NCBI RefSeq assembly: GCF_900177615.1 | Contig: NZ_FXAP01000001.1 | Location: forward strand, 874,825 to 938,824 | Direction: 5' to 3' | DNA from: Plantibacter flavus | GTDB lineage: Bacteria > Actinomycetota > Actinomycetes > Actinomycetales > Microbacteriaceae | Length of the DNA: 64,000 bases | Part shown: positions 1 to 8,473 of the stretch, one piece after another | Position numbering within the stretch: position 1 is the first letter of the stretch | Layout: the number at the start of each line of letters is the position of its first letter | Notes under the pieces: model-generated | The model's input: the letters and a program-made list of their open reading frames with translations, nothing else | What the model was told of the DNA's origin: nothing | Databases searched by the model: none | Translations under genes and position numbers: made by a program

Positions 1-1
1 C

Positions 2-196
2 ACGATGGAGGGCGATCCGGAGAGCGGCGAGCAGTCCTTCACGATCGAGCAGCGCGAGGACGACTCGGTCTGGATCGTCGTGCGCTCGTTCTTCCGCCCG
101 ACGAAGGGTGCGGCGAAGCTCGTCGGCTCCAAGCGTCGCCGCAAGACCATGAACGACGCCTACCTCCGCGCACTCCTGCCGTCGCGCGGCGTCTGA
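2..196 (+). CDS. DUF1990-like protein, C-terminal fragment (cut by window edge)
   Basis: The reading frame enters from the left edge and ends at TGA 194-196, so only about the last 64 residues are present. The piece carries a GDPESGEQSF segment followed by a VWIVVRSFFRP segment and a terminal YLRALL, which resembles the C-terminal end of the DUF1990 family (function unknown). It lies 10 bp before hemW on the same strand, so the two may share a transcript. The N-terminal part lies outside the window and the family call rests on this short stretch. Confidence 0.65.
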   Translation, partial: TMEGDPESGEQSFTIEQREDDSVWIVVRSFFRPTKGAAKLVGSKRRRKTMNDAYLRALLPSRGV

Positions 197-206
197 GCGA
201 CGGACC

Positions 207-1433
207 GTGCCGAGCGCCCTCCCACTCGCCGATCCGGCCCCGTCCGACGGACTCCTCCCGGAGACGGCGGCCGTTGGCGCCCACGAGCGCAACTTCGGGG
301 TCTACCTGCACGTCCCGTTCTGCCGGGTCAGGTGCGGCTACTGCGATTTCAACACCTACACGGCGACCGAGCTCCGCGGCGCGAAGCAATCGGACTACGC
401 CGACGAGGCGGTCGCGGAACTCCGCTTCGGCAAGTCCGTCCTGGCGTCATCGACCGTCCCCGATCGGCCGGTCTCGACCGTGTTCTTCGGAGGCGGGACG
501 CCGACCCTCCTGCCCGCTGACGACCTGGTCCGGATGCTCCGTGGCGTGACGGACAACTTCGACCTCGCGCCCGGCGCCGAAGTGACGACCGAGGCGAACC
601 CCGACTCCGTCGACGCCGCCTACCTCCGCACGCTCGCCGAAGCCGGATTCACCCGCGTGTCCTTCGGGATGCAGTCCGCGGTGCCGAGCGTGCTCGCCAC
701 CCTCGAGCGCACGCACGATCCGGCTCGGGTGCCGCTCGTCGTCCAGTGGGCTCGCGAGGCCGGCCTCGGCGTCAGCCTGGACCTCATCTACGGGACGCCG
801 GGGGAGACCCTGGCAGACTGGCGCGTCTCGCTCGAGACGGCGATCGCCTGCGCGCCGGATCACGTGTCGGCTTATTCGCTCATCGTCGAACCCGGAACGA
901 AACTCGCGCGCCAGATCCGCTCAGGCGTGGTGGGGACCCCCGACGAAGACCTGCAGGCCGACATGTACGAGCTCGCCGACGATCTCCTCACCGAGGCCGG
1001 CTACGGCTGGTACGAGGTCAGCAACTGGGCGACGGACGACAGGCACCGCTCCCGGCACAACCTCTCCTACTGGACCGGCGAGGACTGGTGGGGTGTCGGC
1101 CCGGGCTCGCACAGTCACGTCGGCGGGGTGCGCTGGTGGAACGTCAAGCACCCGGCGGCGTACGCCCAGCGGATCGCGGCGGGGGAGTCCCCGGCCGCCG
1201 GCCGGGAGACCCTGGACGACGAGACCCGGGAGCTCGAACGCATCCTGCTGCTCACCCGTACGCGGGACGGCATCCCGATCCGGACGCTCGCCCCCGAGGC
1301 TCGCACGGCGGTCGCCGGGCTCATCGCCGAGGAACTGGTCGACGCACGGCAGGCCCTGCTCGGACGGCTGGAGCTCACGCGCCGCGGACGGCTCCTCGCC
1401 GACGCGGTCGTCCGCCGCCTGGTCGGCGACTGA
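207..1433 (+). CDS. hemW: HemW, radical SAM heme chaperone (coproporphyrinogen III oxidase-like)
   Basis: This 408-residue protein has the radical SAM motif CRVRCGYC (CX3CX2C) near residues 39-46, followed by FFGGGTPTLL, the usual signature of the HemN/HemW family. HemW proteins bind a 4Fe-4S cluster and heme and are thought to deliver heme to membrane targets rather than oxidise coproporphyrinogen. The GTG at 207 is the first start after the upstream stop. A poor ribosome site leaves the exact start slightly open. Length and the CX3CX2C without a following HemN-type extra cysteine fit HemW better than HemN. A strong hairpin follows the stop. Confidence 0.93.
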   Translation: MPSALPLADPAPSDGLLPETAAVGAHERNFGVYLHVPFCRVRCGYCDFNTYTATELRGAKQSDYADEAVAELRFGKSVLASSTVPDRPVSTVFFGGGTPTLLPADDLVRMLRGVTDNFDLAPGAEVTTEANPDSVDAAYLRTLAEAGFTRVSFGMQSAVPSVLATLERTHDPARVPLVVQWAREAGLGVSLDLIYGTPGETLADWRVSLETAIACAPDHVSAYSLIVEPGTKLARQIRSGVVGTPDEDLQADMYELADDLLTEAGYGWYEVSNWATDDRHRSRHNLSYWTGEDWWGVGPGSHSHVGGVRWWNVKHPAAYAQRIAAGESPAAGRETLDDETRELERILLLTRTRDGIPIRTLAPEARTAVAGLIAEELVDARQALLGRLELTRRGRLLADAVVRRLVGD

Positions 1434-1451
1434 TCCCGCCGGAGACATGCG

Positions 1452-1483
1452 ACAGCCCCGCCCGGCGGACCGGACGGGGCTGT
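1452..1483. terminator. Hairpin terminator between convergent hemW and the DUF4870 gene
   Basis: ACAGCCCCG (1452-1460) pairs perfectly with CGGGGCTGT (1475-1483) across a 14-nt loop. It sits between two convergent stop codons and probably serves both strands. There is no long T-run, as is usual in high-GC actinobacteria. Confidence 0.7.
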
Positions 1484-1499
1484 GGTCGTACTCGACGGA

Positions 1500-2057
1500 T
1501 CAGGCCTTGATGAACTGGATCGTGAGCGGGTAGCTGTACAGCTCGCCCTTGTTCGCCTTGATCGCGGCGATGATGCTGAACACGATCACGACGACGTAGA
1601 CGGCGATGATGATGAACAGACCCACGACGACGATCGTCAGGATCGAGCCGACCACGAGTGCGATCAGCATCGTCAGCTGGAAGTTCAGCGCGGTGAGCGT
1701 GTGCGCCTTGATGAACGGGCCGCGGTCCTTGAGGACCAGGTAGCCGATCAGCGGCGGGATGAATCCGAAGAAGATCCCACCGATGTGGATGAGCGTCGAC
1801 CAGAGCTTCTCGTCCGACGGGCTCATGGGCTGAGCGGCGGCGTACGGCTGCTGGTACTGCGGGGCGCCTGCGGGCGGTGGCGGGTAGGAGCCGGCAGCGG
1901 GCGGCGGCGGCGCGTAGCCACCGGCGGGCGGGGGCGGGTAGGCGCCTGCGGGCGGCTGCTGCGGAGCTGCGGGAGGGGGCGTCGCGCCGTCTCCTGCAGG
2001 CGGAACCGACCCGCCCTTCGCTGGGTCGACGGGCGGCTGAGCGTTCGGATCGGACAT
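1500..2057 (-). CDS. DUF4870 (Tic20-like) membrane protein with Pro/Gly/Tyr-rich N-terminus
   Basis: The 185-residue product has two parts. The first 85 or so residues are a low-complexity tail of Pro, Ala, Gly and Tyr repeats (PPPPAGGY-type units). The rest is a compact membrane domain with about three hydrophobic helices and the motif IGYLVLKDRG followed by HTLTALNFQ, typical of DUF4870. The start ATG at 2057 (MSDPN) follows AAAGG with 9-nt spacing; an ATG five codons upstream overlaps that ribosome site and is less likely. The function is unknown. The gene is convergent with hemW and divergent from hrcA. Confidence 0.85.
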   Translation of the reverse strand: MSDPNAQPPVDPAKGGSVPPAGDGATPPPAAPQQPPAGAYPPPPAGGYAPPPPAAGSYPPPPAGAPQYQQPYAAAQPMSPSDEKLWSTLIHIGGIFFGFIPPLIGYLVLKDRGPFIKAHTLTALNFQLTMLIALVVGSILTIVVVGLFIIIAVYVVVIVFSIIAAIKANKGELYSYPLTIQFIKA

Positions 2058-2202
2058 CTTCGCACCTTTCACGGAGAGTGATATTCAATTGGTCCAGCTG
2101 AGCGTATCGCACCAGGTGTTGCTGATCAGGGACCCACGCCTGCGGCCAACGGTATTCCCGCGGCACGGGGCCGCGCAAGGGACCGCTGCGCGGGCGCCAC
2201 GA

Positions 2203-2234
2203 TATGATTGGCAGTCAGGGTCTTCGAGTGCTGA
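2203..2234 (+). promoter_or_regulatory. hrcA promoter -10 and degenerate CIRCE operator
   Basis: A -10 hexamer TATGAT (2203-2208) runs into an inverted repeat TTGGCAGTC (2208-2216), nine bases, GAGTGCTGA (2226-2234). Against the CIRCE consensus TTAGCACTC-N9-GAGTGCTAA the halves match 7/9 and 8/9, with exact N9 spacing. The likely transcription start lies inside the operator. The site is 40 bp before hrcA, which fits autoregulation of hrcA-dnaJ by HrcA. Confidence 0.8.
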
Positions 2235-2273
2235 TGGTCGGTGCTCCGAGGTGGATGACGGGAGGAGATCGAG

Positions 2274-3296
2274 ATGGTGTCGGATCGCGGTCTCGAAGTG
2301 CTTCGCGTCATCGTGCAGGACTACGTCGCCTCGCGTGAGCCCGTCGGTTCCAAGACGATCGTCGACCGCCACTCCTTCGGCGTCTCCGCAGCCACCATCC
2401 GCAACGACATGGCGCAGCTCGAGGACGAAGAGCTCATCGCCGCCCCCCACACCTCCTCTGGCCGGGTGCCCACCGACAAGGGCTACCGGATGTTCGTCGA
2501 CCACCTGGCCGATCGCCGTCCGCTGAACAACGCCCAACGGACGGCGATCGAGACCTTCCTCGGCGCGTCCGGCGACCTCGACGAGGTCCTGCACCGCACG
2601 GTGCGGCTGCTCTCGCAGCTGACGAACCAGGTCGCGCTCGTCCAGTACCCGATGTTCTCCCGGGCACGCGTCCGGCATCTCGAGTTGGTGAGCGTCACCC
2701 CGAACCGTGTGCTCGCGGTCATCATCCTCGACAACGGCCGCGTCGAGCAGCGGCTCATCGAGACGGAGAGCCCGGTCGACGACGACCTCATCTCGCGTCT
2801 CCGCTCGCTGTGCAACGAGGCGGTCGCAGGCCGTCCACTCCTCGACGCCCACGACGCGATCGGCGACGTCCCCGCCGACATCGCCGACCTCGACCGCGCG
2901 GCGGCCGTCCGCATCGTCGACGCGGTGCGCGAGCAGCTGTCGGCGCAGCGCCAGGACCGCCTCGTCATGGCCGGCGCCGCCAACCTCGCCCGCACTGAAG
3001 ACGACTTCCCCGGCAGCATCTATCCGGTCCTGGACGCCATCGAGCAGCAGGTCGTGCTGCTCCGGCTCTTCGGCGAGATGGAGTCCGAGCGCGACAGCGT
3101 GGTCGCCAGCATCGGGCGGGAGAACGCGTCGTTCGGCCTCGAGACCACGAGTGTCCTCGCCGGGAACTACCGTTCCTCTGGTGGCGAAATCGCCCGGCTC
3201 GGCGTCCTCGGCCCCACGAGAATGGACTACGCGAGCAACATGGCTGCGGTCCGCGCCGTCGCCAGGTACCTCTCGCGCATCCTCGACGCCGAGTGA
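2274..3296 (+). CDS. hrcA: HrcA, heat-inducible transcription repressor
   Basis: The 340-residue protein starts with a winged-helix domain (GLEVLRVIVQDYV, then EPVGSKTIV and VSAATIRNDM, residues about 6-45) and continues with the HrcA effector domain. The N-terminal helix-turn-helix sequence SAATIRNDMAQLE is close to the family consensus. HrcA binds CIRCE operators and represses chaperone genes until heat shock titrates GroEL. ATG 2274 follows GGGAGGAG at good spacing. A near-CIRCE site lies directly upstream, and dnaJ follows after 54 bp, so hrcA-dnaJ is likely one autoregulated transcript. Confidence 0.96.
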   Translation: MVSDRGLEVLRVIVQDYVASREPVGSKTIVDRHSFGVSAATIRNDMAQLEDEELIAAPHTSSGRVPTDKGYRMFVDHLADRRPLNNAQRTAIETFLGASGDLDEVLHRTVRLLSQLTNQVALVQYPMFSRARVRHLELVSVTPNRVLAVIILDNGRVEQRLIETESPVDDDLISRLRSLCNEAVAGRPLLDAHDAIGDVPADIADLDRAAAVRIVDAVREQLSAQRQDRLVMAGAANLARTEDDFPGSIYPVLDAIEQQVVLLRLFGEMESERDSVVASIGRENASFGLETTSVLAGNYRSSGGEIARLGVLGPTRMDYASNMAAVRAVARYLSRILDAE

Positions 3297-3350
3297 CGCA
3301 TCCTCGTCGCGTCCCCCAACACCTTCCGCACCTCGAACGAAAGGCCCTCA

Positions 3351-4472
3351 GTGGCTGACTACCCCGACCACTACGCAGCACTCGGTGTCGCCAAGGAGGC
3401 GACGCCCGAAGAGATCAAGAAGGCGTACCGCCGCCTCGCACGCGAACTGCACCCCGACGTGAACCCGGGTTCCGACGCCTCGGAGCGGTTCAAGGAGGTC
3501 ACCCACGCCTACGACGTGCTGAGCGACCCCAAGCAGCGCCAGCAGTACGACCTCGGTCCGCAGGCGGGTGGGTTCGGTGGCGGCGACGCCGGGTTCGGCG
3601 GCTTCGGCGACATCTTCGACACCTTCTTCGGCGGGGGCGGCCAGCAGCGCGGACCCAAGTCCCGCCGCGCACGCGGCGAGGACGCCCTGTTGCGCGTCGA
3701 GCTCGACCTCGACGAGGTCATCTTCGGCACCCACCGCGACCTCGAGGTCGACACCGCCGTGCTCTGCAGCACCTGCAACGGCTCCTGCTGCCAGCCCGGC
3801 ACCTCACCGGTGACCTGCGACATCTGTCACGGCACCGGCTCCATCCAGCGGGCCGTCCGCTCGCTGCTCGGCAACGTCATGACCTCGGCGCCCTGCGGCA
3901 CCTGCCGCGGCTACGGCACGATCATCGCGACCCCGTGCGTCACCTGCCAGGGTCAGGGTCGGCTCCGTGCCCGCCGCACCGTCTCGGTCGACATCCCGGC
4001 CGGTGTCGACACCGGTCTGCGTCTGCAGATGCCGGGGAGCGGCGAGGTCGGCCCGGCCGGCGGCCCGAACGGCGACCTCTACCTCGAGATGAAGGTCAAG
4101 CACCACGACGTCTTCAGCCGCGACGGCGACGACCTGCTGTGCACGCTCGAAGTCCCGATGACCGACGCCATCCTCGGCCGCCAGGTCACCGTCCACGCGC
4201 TCGACGGCGACGTCGAGGTCGAGCTGCGGCCGGGCGTGCAGAGCTCGGAGGTCATCACGGTCAAGGACCGCGGCGTCACCCGTCTCCGTGGGAACAGCCG
4301 GGGCGACCTCAAGATCGGCGTCCAGGTCGTCACCCCGACGAAGCTCGACCACCGCGAACGCGAGCTGATCAAGAGCTTCGCCTCAGGACGACGTCAGGGT
4401 GCTCCGGCGCTCGCGCAGTTCCAGCAGGGCCTGTTCGCGAAGATCCGCGACCGCTTCCACGGCGTCGGTTGA
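3351..4472 (+). CDS. dnaJ: DnaJ, Hsp40 co-chaperone
   Basis: This 373-residue DnaJ has an N-terminal J domain with the HPD tripeptide (residues about 31-33), a Gly/Phe-rich linker (GGFGGGDAGFGGFG) and a zinc-binding region with four CXXCXG-type repeats: CSTCNGSC, CDICHGTG, CGTCRGYG and CVTCQGQG. In the first repeat the last Gly is replaced by Cys, a variant common in actinobacterial DnaJ2. The C-terminal substrate-binding domain follows. GTG 3351 has GAAAGG seven bases upstream. Adjacency to hrcA is the typical arrangement of the second actinobacterial DnaJ, whose role is to stimulate DnaK. Confidence 0.96.
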   Translation: MADYPDHYAALGVAKEATPEEIKKAYRRLARELHPDVNPGSDASERFKEVTHAYDVLSDPKQRQQYDLGPQAGGFGGGDAGFGGFGDIFDTFFGGGGQQRGPKSRRARGEDALLRVELDLDEVIFGTHRDLEVDTAVLCSTCNGSCCQPGTSPVTCDICHGTGSIQRAVRSLLGNVMTSAPCGTCRGYGTIIATPCVTCQGQGRLRARRTVSVDIPAGVDTGLRLQMPGSGEVGPAGGPNGDLYLEMKVKHHDVFSRDGDDLLCTLEVPMTDAILGRQVTVHALDGDVEVELRPGVQSSEVITVKDRGVTRLRGNSRGDLKIGVQVVTPTKLDHRERELIKSFASGRRQGAPALAQFQQGLFAKIRDRFHGVG

Positions 4473-4473
4473 G

Positions 4474-5211
4474 ATGAGTTCGCTGTACCTCCGCGAGGAT
4501 CTCGAATCGACCGGTGTCGGCGACTCGGTGACCCTCCGCGGGCCCGAGGCGAAGCACGCCGTCGCCGTGAGCAGGTTGCGGGTCGGCGAGATGACCTCGA
4601 TCGGCAACGGTCGGGGCCTGATCGCGACCGGACCGGTCGTGCGAAGCGAGCCGGGCGAGTTGGAGATCCGCGTCGAATCGGTCGTGGTGCACCCGGAGAA
4701 CCGTCCCGGGCTCGTCCTCGTGCAGGCGCTCGCCAAGGGTGATCGCGACGAACTCGCCATCCAGGCGGCGACCGAGCTGGGCGTCGACCGGATCGTCCCG
4801 TGGGGCGCCGAGCGCAGCATCTCCAGATGGCAGGGCGACAAAGCGGTCAAGGGCCGTGCGCGCTGGCAGCTCATCGTGCGCGAGGCGTCGAAGCAGTCGA
4901 TCCGCGCACGGGTGCCCGAGGTGGCCGAGGTCGTCGACACCCGTGGACTCGCGTCGATCGTCGCCGGCCGGACCGTCCTCGTGCTCGAACCGAGTGCGGC
5001 ACTCGCCCTCTCGGAGCTCGACCCGTCGGCACTGCTCGCCGAGGAGCTCGTGCTCGTCGTGGGTCCGGAGGGCGGTATCTCGCCGGCGGAGCGCGAGCGG
5101 CTCGAAGCGGCCGGCGCGATCGAGGTCCGGATCGGCTCGGGCGTCCTGCGCACCTCGACGGCAGGACCGGCGGCGATCGCCGCGCTCAACGTGCTGCTCG
5201 GTCGGTGGTGA
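4474..5211 (+). CDS. rsmE: RsmE, 16S rRNA (uracil(1498)-N(3))-methyltransferase
   Basis: The 245-residue protein begins one base after the dnaJ stop (TGA-G-ATG), so translation is probably coupled. It has an N-terminal PUA-like part with LRGPEAKHAVAVSRLR and a C-terminal SPOUT fold whose knot carries LVVGPEGGISPAERE and the final RIGSGVLRTSTAGPAAI, both RsmE hallmarks. It methylates U1498 of 16S rRNA using S-adenosylmethionine. The dnaJ-rsmE-HIT-phoH-ybeY-era order is conserved in actinobacteria. An upstream in-frame ATG inside dnaJ is not used, judging from conservation. Confidence 0.95.
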   Translation: MSSLYLREDLESTGVGDSVTLRGPEAKHAVAVSRLRVGEMTSIGNGRGLIATGPVVRSEPGELEIRVESVVVHPENRPGLVLVQALAKGDRDELAIQAATELGVDRIVPWGAERSISRWQGDKAVKGRARWQLIVREASKQSIRARVPEVAEVVDTRGLASIVAGRTVLVLEPSAALALSELDPSALLAEELVLVVGPEGGISPAERERLEAAGAIEVRIGSGVLRTSTAGPAAIAALNVLLGRW

Positions 5212-5248
5212 CGATCCACCAGCCCGCGCATGAGGCCGCCACGAACCT

Positions 5249-5254
5249 TAGACT
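5249..5254 (+). promoter_or_regulatory. Leaderless -10 element (TAGACT) of the HIT gene
   Basis: TAGACT lies 7 nt before the HIT ATG at 5262, and no ribosome site is present. The transcript would start at or next to the start codon. Confidence 0.6.
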
Positions 5255-5261
5255 GGTGGAC

Positions 5262-5615
5262 ATGAGTGAAGCACCGTCGGTATTCAGCCGCATCGTGTCG
5301 GGGGAGATCCCGACGACCCTCCTCGCCGAGACCGATCGGGTGATCGCGTTCGCCGACATCGCACCGCAGGCGCCCGTGCACCTCCTCGTCGTCCCGAAGA
5401 CCGCCGAGTACCGCGACGTGGTGGAGTTGGCCGCTGGCGACCCCTCCTTGCTCGCTGAGATGGTCGAGGTGGCGTCGTCGCTTGCGAAGGAGCACACCGG
5501 TGGCGAGTTCCGACTCGTCTTCAACACCGGCGAGTCCGCCGGGCAGACGGTCTTCCACGTGCACGCGCATGTCCTCGGCGGTTCCCTGCAGGAGGGCACC
5601 CTTGGCGGAGCCTGA
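5262..5615 (+). CDS. HIT family protein (histidine triad nucleotide-binding)
   Basis: The 117-residue protein ends with the triad HVHAHVLGG and carries the N-terminal FSRIVSGEIPTTLL seen in HINT-type nucleoside phosphoramidases. Such enzymes hydrolyse AMP-lysine and related phosphoramidates; the cellular substrate is unclear. The ATG has no Shine-Dalgarno but sits 7 nt after a -10 hexamer, suggesting a leaderless start within the larger operon. Its 3' end overlaps the start of phoH by 14 bp. Confidence 0.93.
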   Translation: MSEAPSVFSRIVSGEIPTTLLAETDRVIAFADIAPQAPVHLLVVPKTAEYRDVVELAAGDPSLLAEMVEVASSLAKEHTGGEFRLVFNTGESAGQTVFHVHAHVLGGSLQEGTLGGA

Positions 5616-6705
5616 GTCCTCGAACCCGGACCGCCCCGCCGCCGCGCGGCCGGAGGAGGTCGAGCACGTCCTACTGGTGGACGGGCTCGCCATGGTCCGT
5701 CTGCTCGGCCCACAGGATCGACTCCTGACGACCGTCGAGCGCGAACACCCCGGTGTCTCGGTGCACGTGCGCGGCAATGAGATCACCATCACCGGCCCGG
5801 CGCCGCAGGCCGCCGCCGCCAGACGACTCGTAGAGGAACTCATCACCATGGTCCGAGAAGGACACGACCCGGGGCCGGCGGAGGTCAGCACCTCCGCCCG
5901 CATGCTCGGGCAGGACGGCTCGGCATCCCCGTCGGAGGTGCTCGGGCAGGTCATCCTCACCTCGCGTGGCAAGACGATCAAGGCGAAGACCGTCGGGCAG
6001 CGGGCGTACGTCGACGCGATCGACGAGAACACGATCGTGTTCGGTATCGGCCCCGCCGGTACCGGCAAGACGTACCTCGCGATGGCGAAGGCGGTGCAGG
6101 CTCTGCAGCGCAAGGAGGTCAACCGGATCATCCTGACGCGCCCGGCCGTCGAGGCCGGCGAGCGACTCGGGTACCTCCCGGGCACGTTGACGGACAAGAT
6201 CGACCCGTACCTGCGTCCGCTCTACGACGCGCTCAACGAGATGATGGACCCGGAGATCGTCCCGAAGCTGCTCGCGGCCGGCACGATCGAGGTCGCACCG
6301 CTCGCCTACATGCGCGGCCGGACCCTCAACGACTCGTTCATCGTCCTCGACGAAGCGCAGAACACCACGCCCGAGCAGATGAAGATGTTCCTCACCCGGC
6401 TCGGGTTCGGATCCAAGATCGTCGTCACCGGCGACGTCACGCAGATCGACCTGCCGACCGGTGCGTCCGGTCTGCGACTCGTGACCCGCGTGCTCAAGGA
6501 CGTCGACGACATCCACTTCGCCCACCTCACGAGCGAGGACGTCGTCCGCCACACCCTCGTCGGCCGGATCGTCGACGCGTACGGCGAGTACGACGCCGTC
6601 CGACAGGCGCAGCGGTTCGAGCGCGAGCAGGCCGCCGAGTTCGCCAACCGTGCCGAGCGTCGCGGCGCAGCCAGAGACCACCAGCCGAAGCGAGGACGCT
6701 CATGA
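5602..6705 (+). CDS. phoH: PhoH family ATPase
   Basis: Residues about 150-157 form a Walker A motif (GPAGTGKT), followed by a Walker B region with LDEAQNTT near residue 250 and the family motif GDVTQIDLP. An N-terminal KH-like part carries [12 protein letters not shown]. The predicted start is TTG 5602, which reads [16 protein letters not shown] lies 5 nt upstream and homologues begin near this point. This gives 367 residues and a 14-bp overlap with the HIT gene. PhoH proteins are ATP-binding, RNA-linked proteins of uncertain role; the neighbouring ybeY suggests RNA quality control. Confidence 0.93.
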   Translation: MAEPESSNPDRPAAARPEEVEHVLLVDGLAMVRLLGPQDRLLTTVEREHPGVSVHVRGNEITITGPAPQAAAARRLVEELITMVREGHDPGPAEVSTSARMLGQDGSASPSEVLGQVILTSRGKTIKAKTVGQRAYVDAIDENTIVFGIGPAGTGKTYLAMAKAVQALQRKEVNRIILTRPAVEAGERLGYLPGTLTDKIDPYLRPLYDALNEMMDPEIVPKLLAAGTIEVAPLAYMRGRTLNDSFIVLDEAQNTTPEQMKMFLTRLGFGSKIVVTGDVTQIDLPTGASGLRLVTRVLKDVDDIHFAHLTSEDVVRHTLVGRIVDAYGEYDAVRQAQRFEREQAAEFANRAERRGAARDHQPKRGRS

Positions 6706-7169
6706 CCATCGAGATCAACAACGAGTCCGGCGTCGCCGTCGACGAATCGCGCATCCTCGCCCTGGCGTCGTTCGCGCTCGACGCGATGCACGTGAGCCCC
6801 GATGCCGAGCTCGCCATCGTCCTGGTCGACGAGGGCGCCATGGAGCAGTTGCACGTCCAGTGGATGGACGAGCCCGGACCGACCGACGTCCTGAGCTTCC
6901 CCATGGACGAGCTCCGTCCCGGCACCGAGGAGAACCCGACGCCACCCGGGCTGCTCGGCGACATCGTGCTCTGCCCGCAGGTCGCCGAGACCCAGGCGGC
7001 CGCCGCGAAGCACTCGACGATGGACGAACTCCAGCTCCTCACCTGCCACGGTGTGCTCCACCTGCTCGGGTACGACCACGCGGAGCCCGACGAGGAGAAG
7101 GAGATGTTCGGCATCCAGCGGGACATCCTCCTCGCCTTCGCGCTCCAGGAGAGACGACGCACCAGCTGA
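6702..7169 (+). CDS. ybeY: YbeY, endoribonuclease (rRNA maturation factor)
   Basis: The 155-residue protein has the zinc motif [11 protein letters not shown] with His116, His120 and His126 (HX3HX5H), plus [10 protein letters not shown]. YbeY acts in 16S rRNA 3' end maturation and ribosome quality control. It overlaps phoH by ATGA and the next gene by TGATG, so the three are translated together. Confidence 0.96.
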   Translation: MTIEINNESGVAVDESRILALASFALDAMHVSPDAELAIVLVDEGAMEQLHVQWMDEPGPTDVLSFPMDELRPGTEENPTPPGLLGDIVLCPQVAETQAAAAKHSTMDELQLLTCHGVLHLLGYDHAEPDEEKEMFGIQRDILLAFALQERRRTS

Positions 7170-8473
7170 TGTCCCTCGTCGCCGTCTTCGTCATCGTCGC
7201 GTTCCTGCTCGTCGCGTTCGCGGGTCTCATGGCCGCAGCCGACGCCGCGATCGGCGTCCAGTCGGGCGCGGACATCCTCGACCTGGCAGAGGGCGCCCGC
7301 TCGGGATCCGCGCTCCGCGCCATCGCAGCCGATCCGGGTGCGCACGTCAACGCGATCAACTTCATCCGGATCCTGGCCGAGACCACGGCCGCCGTCCTCG
7401 TCACCCTCGCACTGGCCTCGTCGATCGACGAGTTGTGGCTCGTCCTCGTCCTCGCGGTCGTCATCATGACCGGCACCTCCTTCGTGCTCGTCGGTGCGAG
7501 CCCGCGAGGCGTCGGGCGGACCCACGCGAGCGGAGTGCTGCGCTTCAGTGCCCCCGCCATCCGTGCCGCACGCGTGGTCCTCGGCCCGGTCGCGAACGTC
7601 CTCGTCTCCCTGGGCAACCGGGTGACCCCGGGGCTGCCCCGTTCGGTCTCCTTCACCTCGGAGGAGCAACTGCTGAGCATGGTCGACGAGGCCGCCGCGC
7701 ACTCGGTCCTCGAAGAGGACGACCGCGAGCTCATCCACTCGATCTTCGAGTTCAACGAGACGCTCGTCCGCGAGGTGATGATCCCGCGCACCGACCTCGT
7801 GAGCCTGCAGCGCGATCTCAGCGTCCGCGAGGCGCTCGAGGTGTTCCTGGAGACGGGGATCTCAAGGGCGCCCGTCAGCGACGGCGACATCGACGACCTG
7901 GTCGGCATCCTGTACCTGAAGGACCTGGTGCGGGCGATGTTCGGTGGCGACGGCGTCACCGAGGTGGGCTCGATCGAGCCGCTTCTGCGGCCGGCGAGCT
8001 TCGTCCCCGAGTCCAAGAAGGCCGATTCGCTCCTGCAGCAGATGCAGAAGGAGTCCAACCACATCGCGATGGTCGTCGACGAATACGGCGGCATCTCCGG
8101 TCTCGTCACCCTCGAGGACCTCATCGAGGAACTCGTCGGCGACATCTCCGACGAGTACGACACCGACACCCCCGAGATCACCGATCTGCACGACGGACGG
8201 TTCCGGGTCGACGCCCGCCTGCCGGTCGACGAGCTGGGGGAGTTGTTCGGCCTCGAACTCGACGACGACGACGTCGACTCCGTCGGCGGCCTTCTCGCGA
8301 AGGCCCTCGGTCGGCTGCCCGTCGTCGGATCGACGGTGTCGACCAACGGCCTCGAACTCACCGCCGAGCGCGTCGAGGGGCGGCGGGGACGCATCCTCAC
8401 CGTCATCGCCCAGCGCGACGACCAGCTGCAGGACGCCCAGCAGGCGTCCACCGACCACCGGGAGCACCCATGA
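7169..8473 (+). CDS. CNNM/CorC-type transporter with CBS pair (hemolysin family)
   Basis: This 434-residue protein has an N-terminal CNNM (DUF21) membrane domain with several hydrophobic helices, then HSIFEFNETLVREVMIPRTD leading into two CBS domains, and a C-terminal CorC_HlyC domain (DGRFRVDARLPVDEL). Family members are linked to magnesium and cobalt export or homeostasis; the old name hemolysin is misleading. ATG 7169 overlaps the ybeY stop, and the stop overlaps era by ATGA. The position between ybeY and era is conserved across actinobacteria. Confidence 0.93.
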   Translation: MSLVAVFVIVAFLLVAFAGLMAAADAAIGVQSGADILDLAEGARSGSALRAIAADPGAHVNAINFIRILAETTAAVLVTLALASSIDELWLVLVLAVVIMTGTSFVLVGASPRGVGRTHASGVLRFSAPAIRAARVVLGPVANVLVSLGNRVTPGLPRSVSFTSEEQLLSMVDEAAAHSVLEEDDRELIHSIFEFNETLVREVMIPRTDLVSLQRDLSVREALEVFLETGISRAPVSDGDIDDLVGILYLKDLVRAMFGGDGVTEVGSIEPLLRPASFVPESKKADSLLQQMQKESNHIAMVVDEYGGISGLVTLEDLIEELVGDISDEYDTDTPEITDLHDGRFRVDARLPVDELGELFGLELDDDDVDSVGGLLAKALGRLPVVGSTVSTNGLELTAERVEGRRGRILTVIAQRDDQLQDAQQASTDHREHP

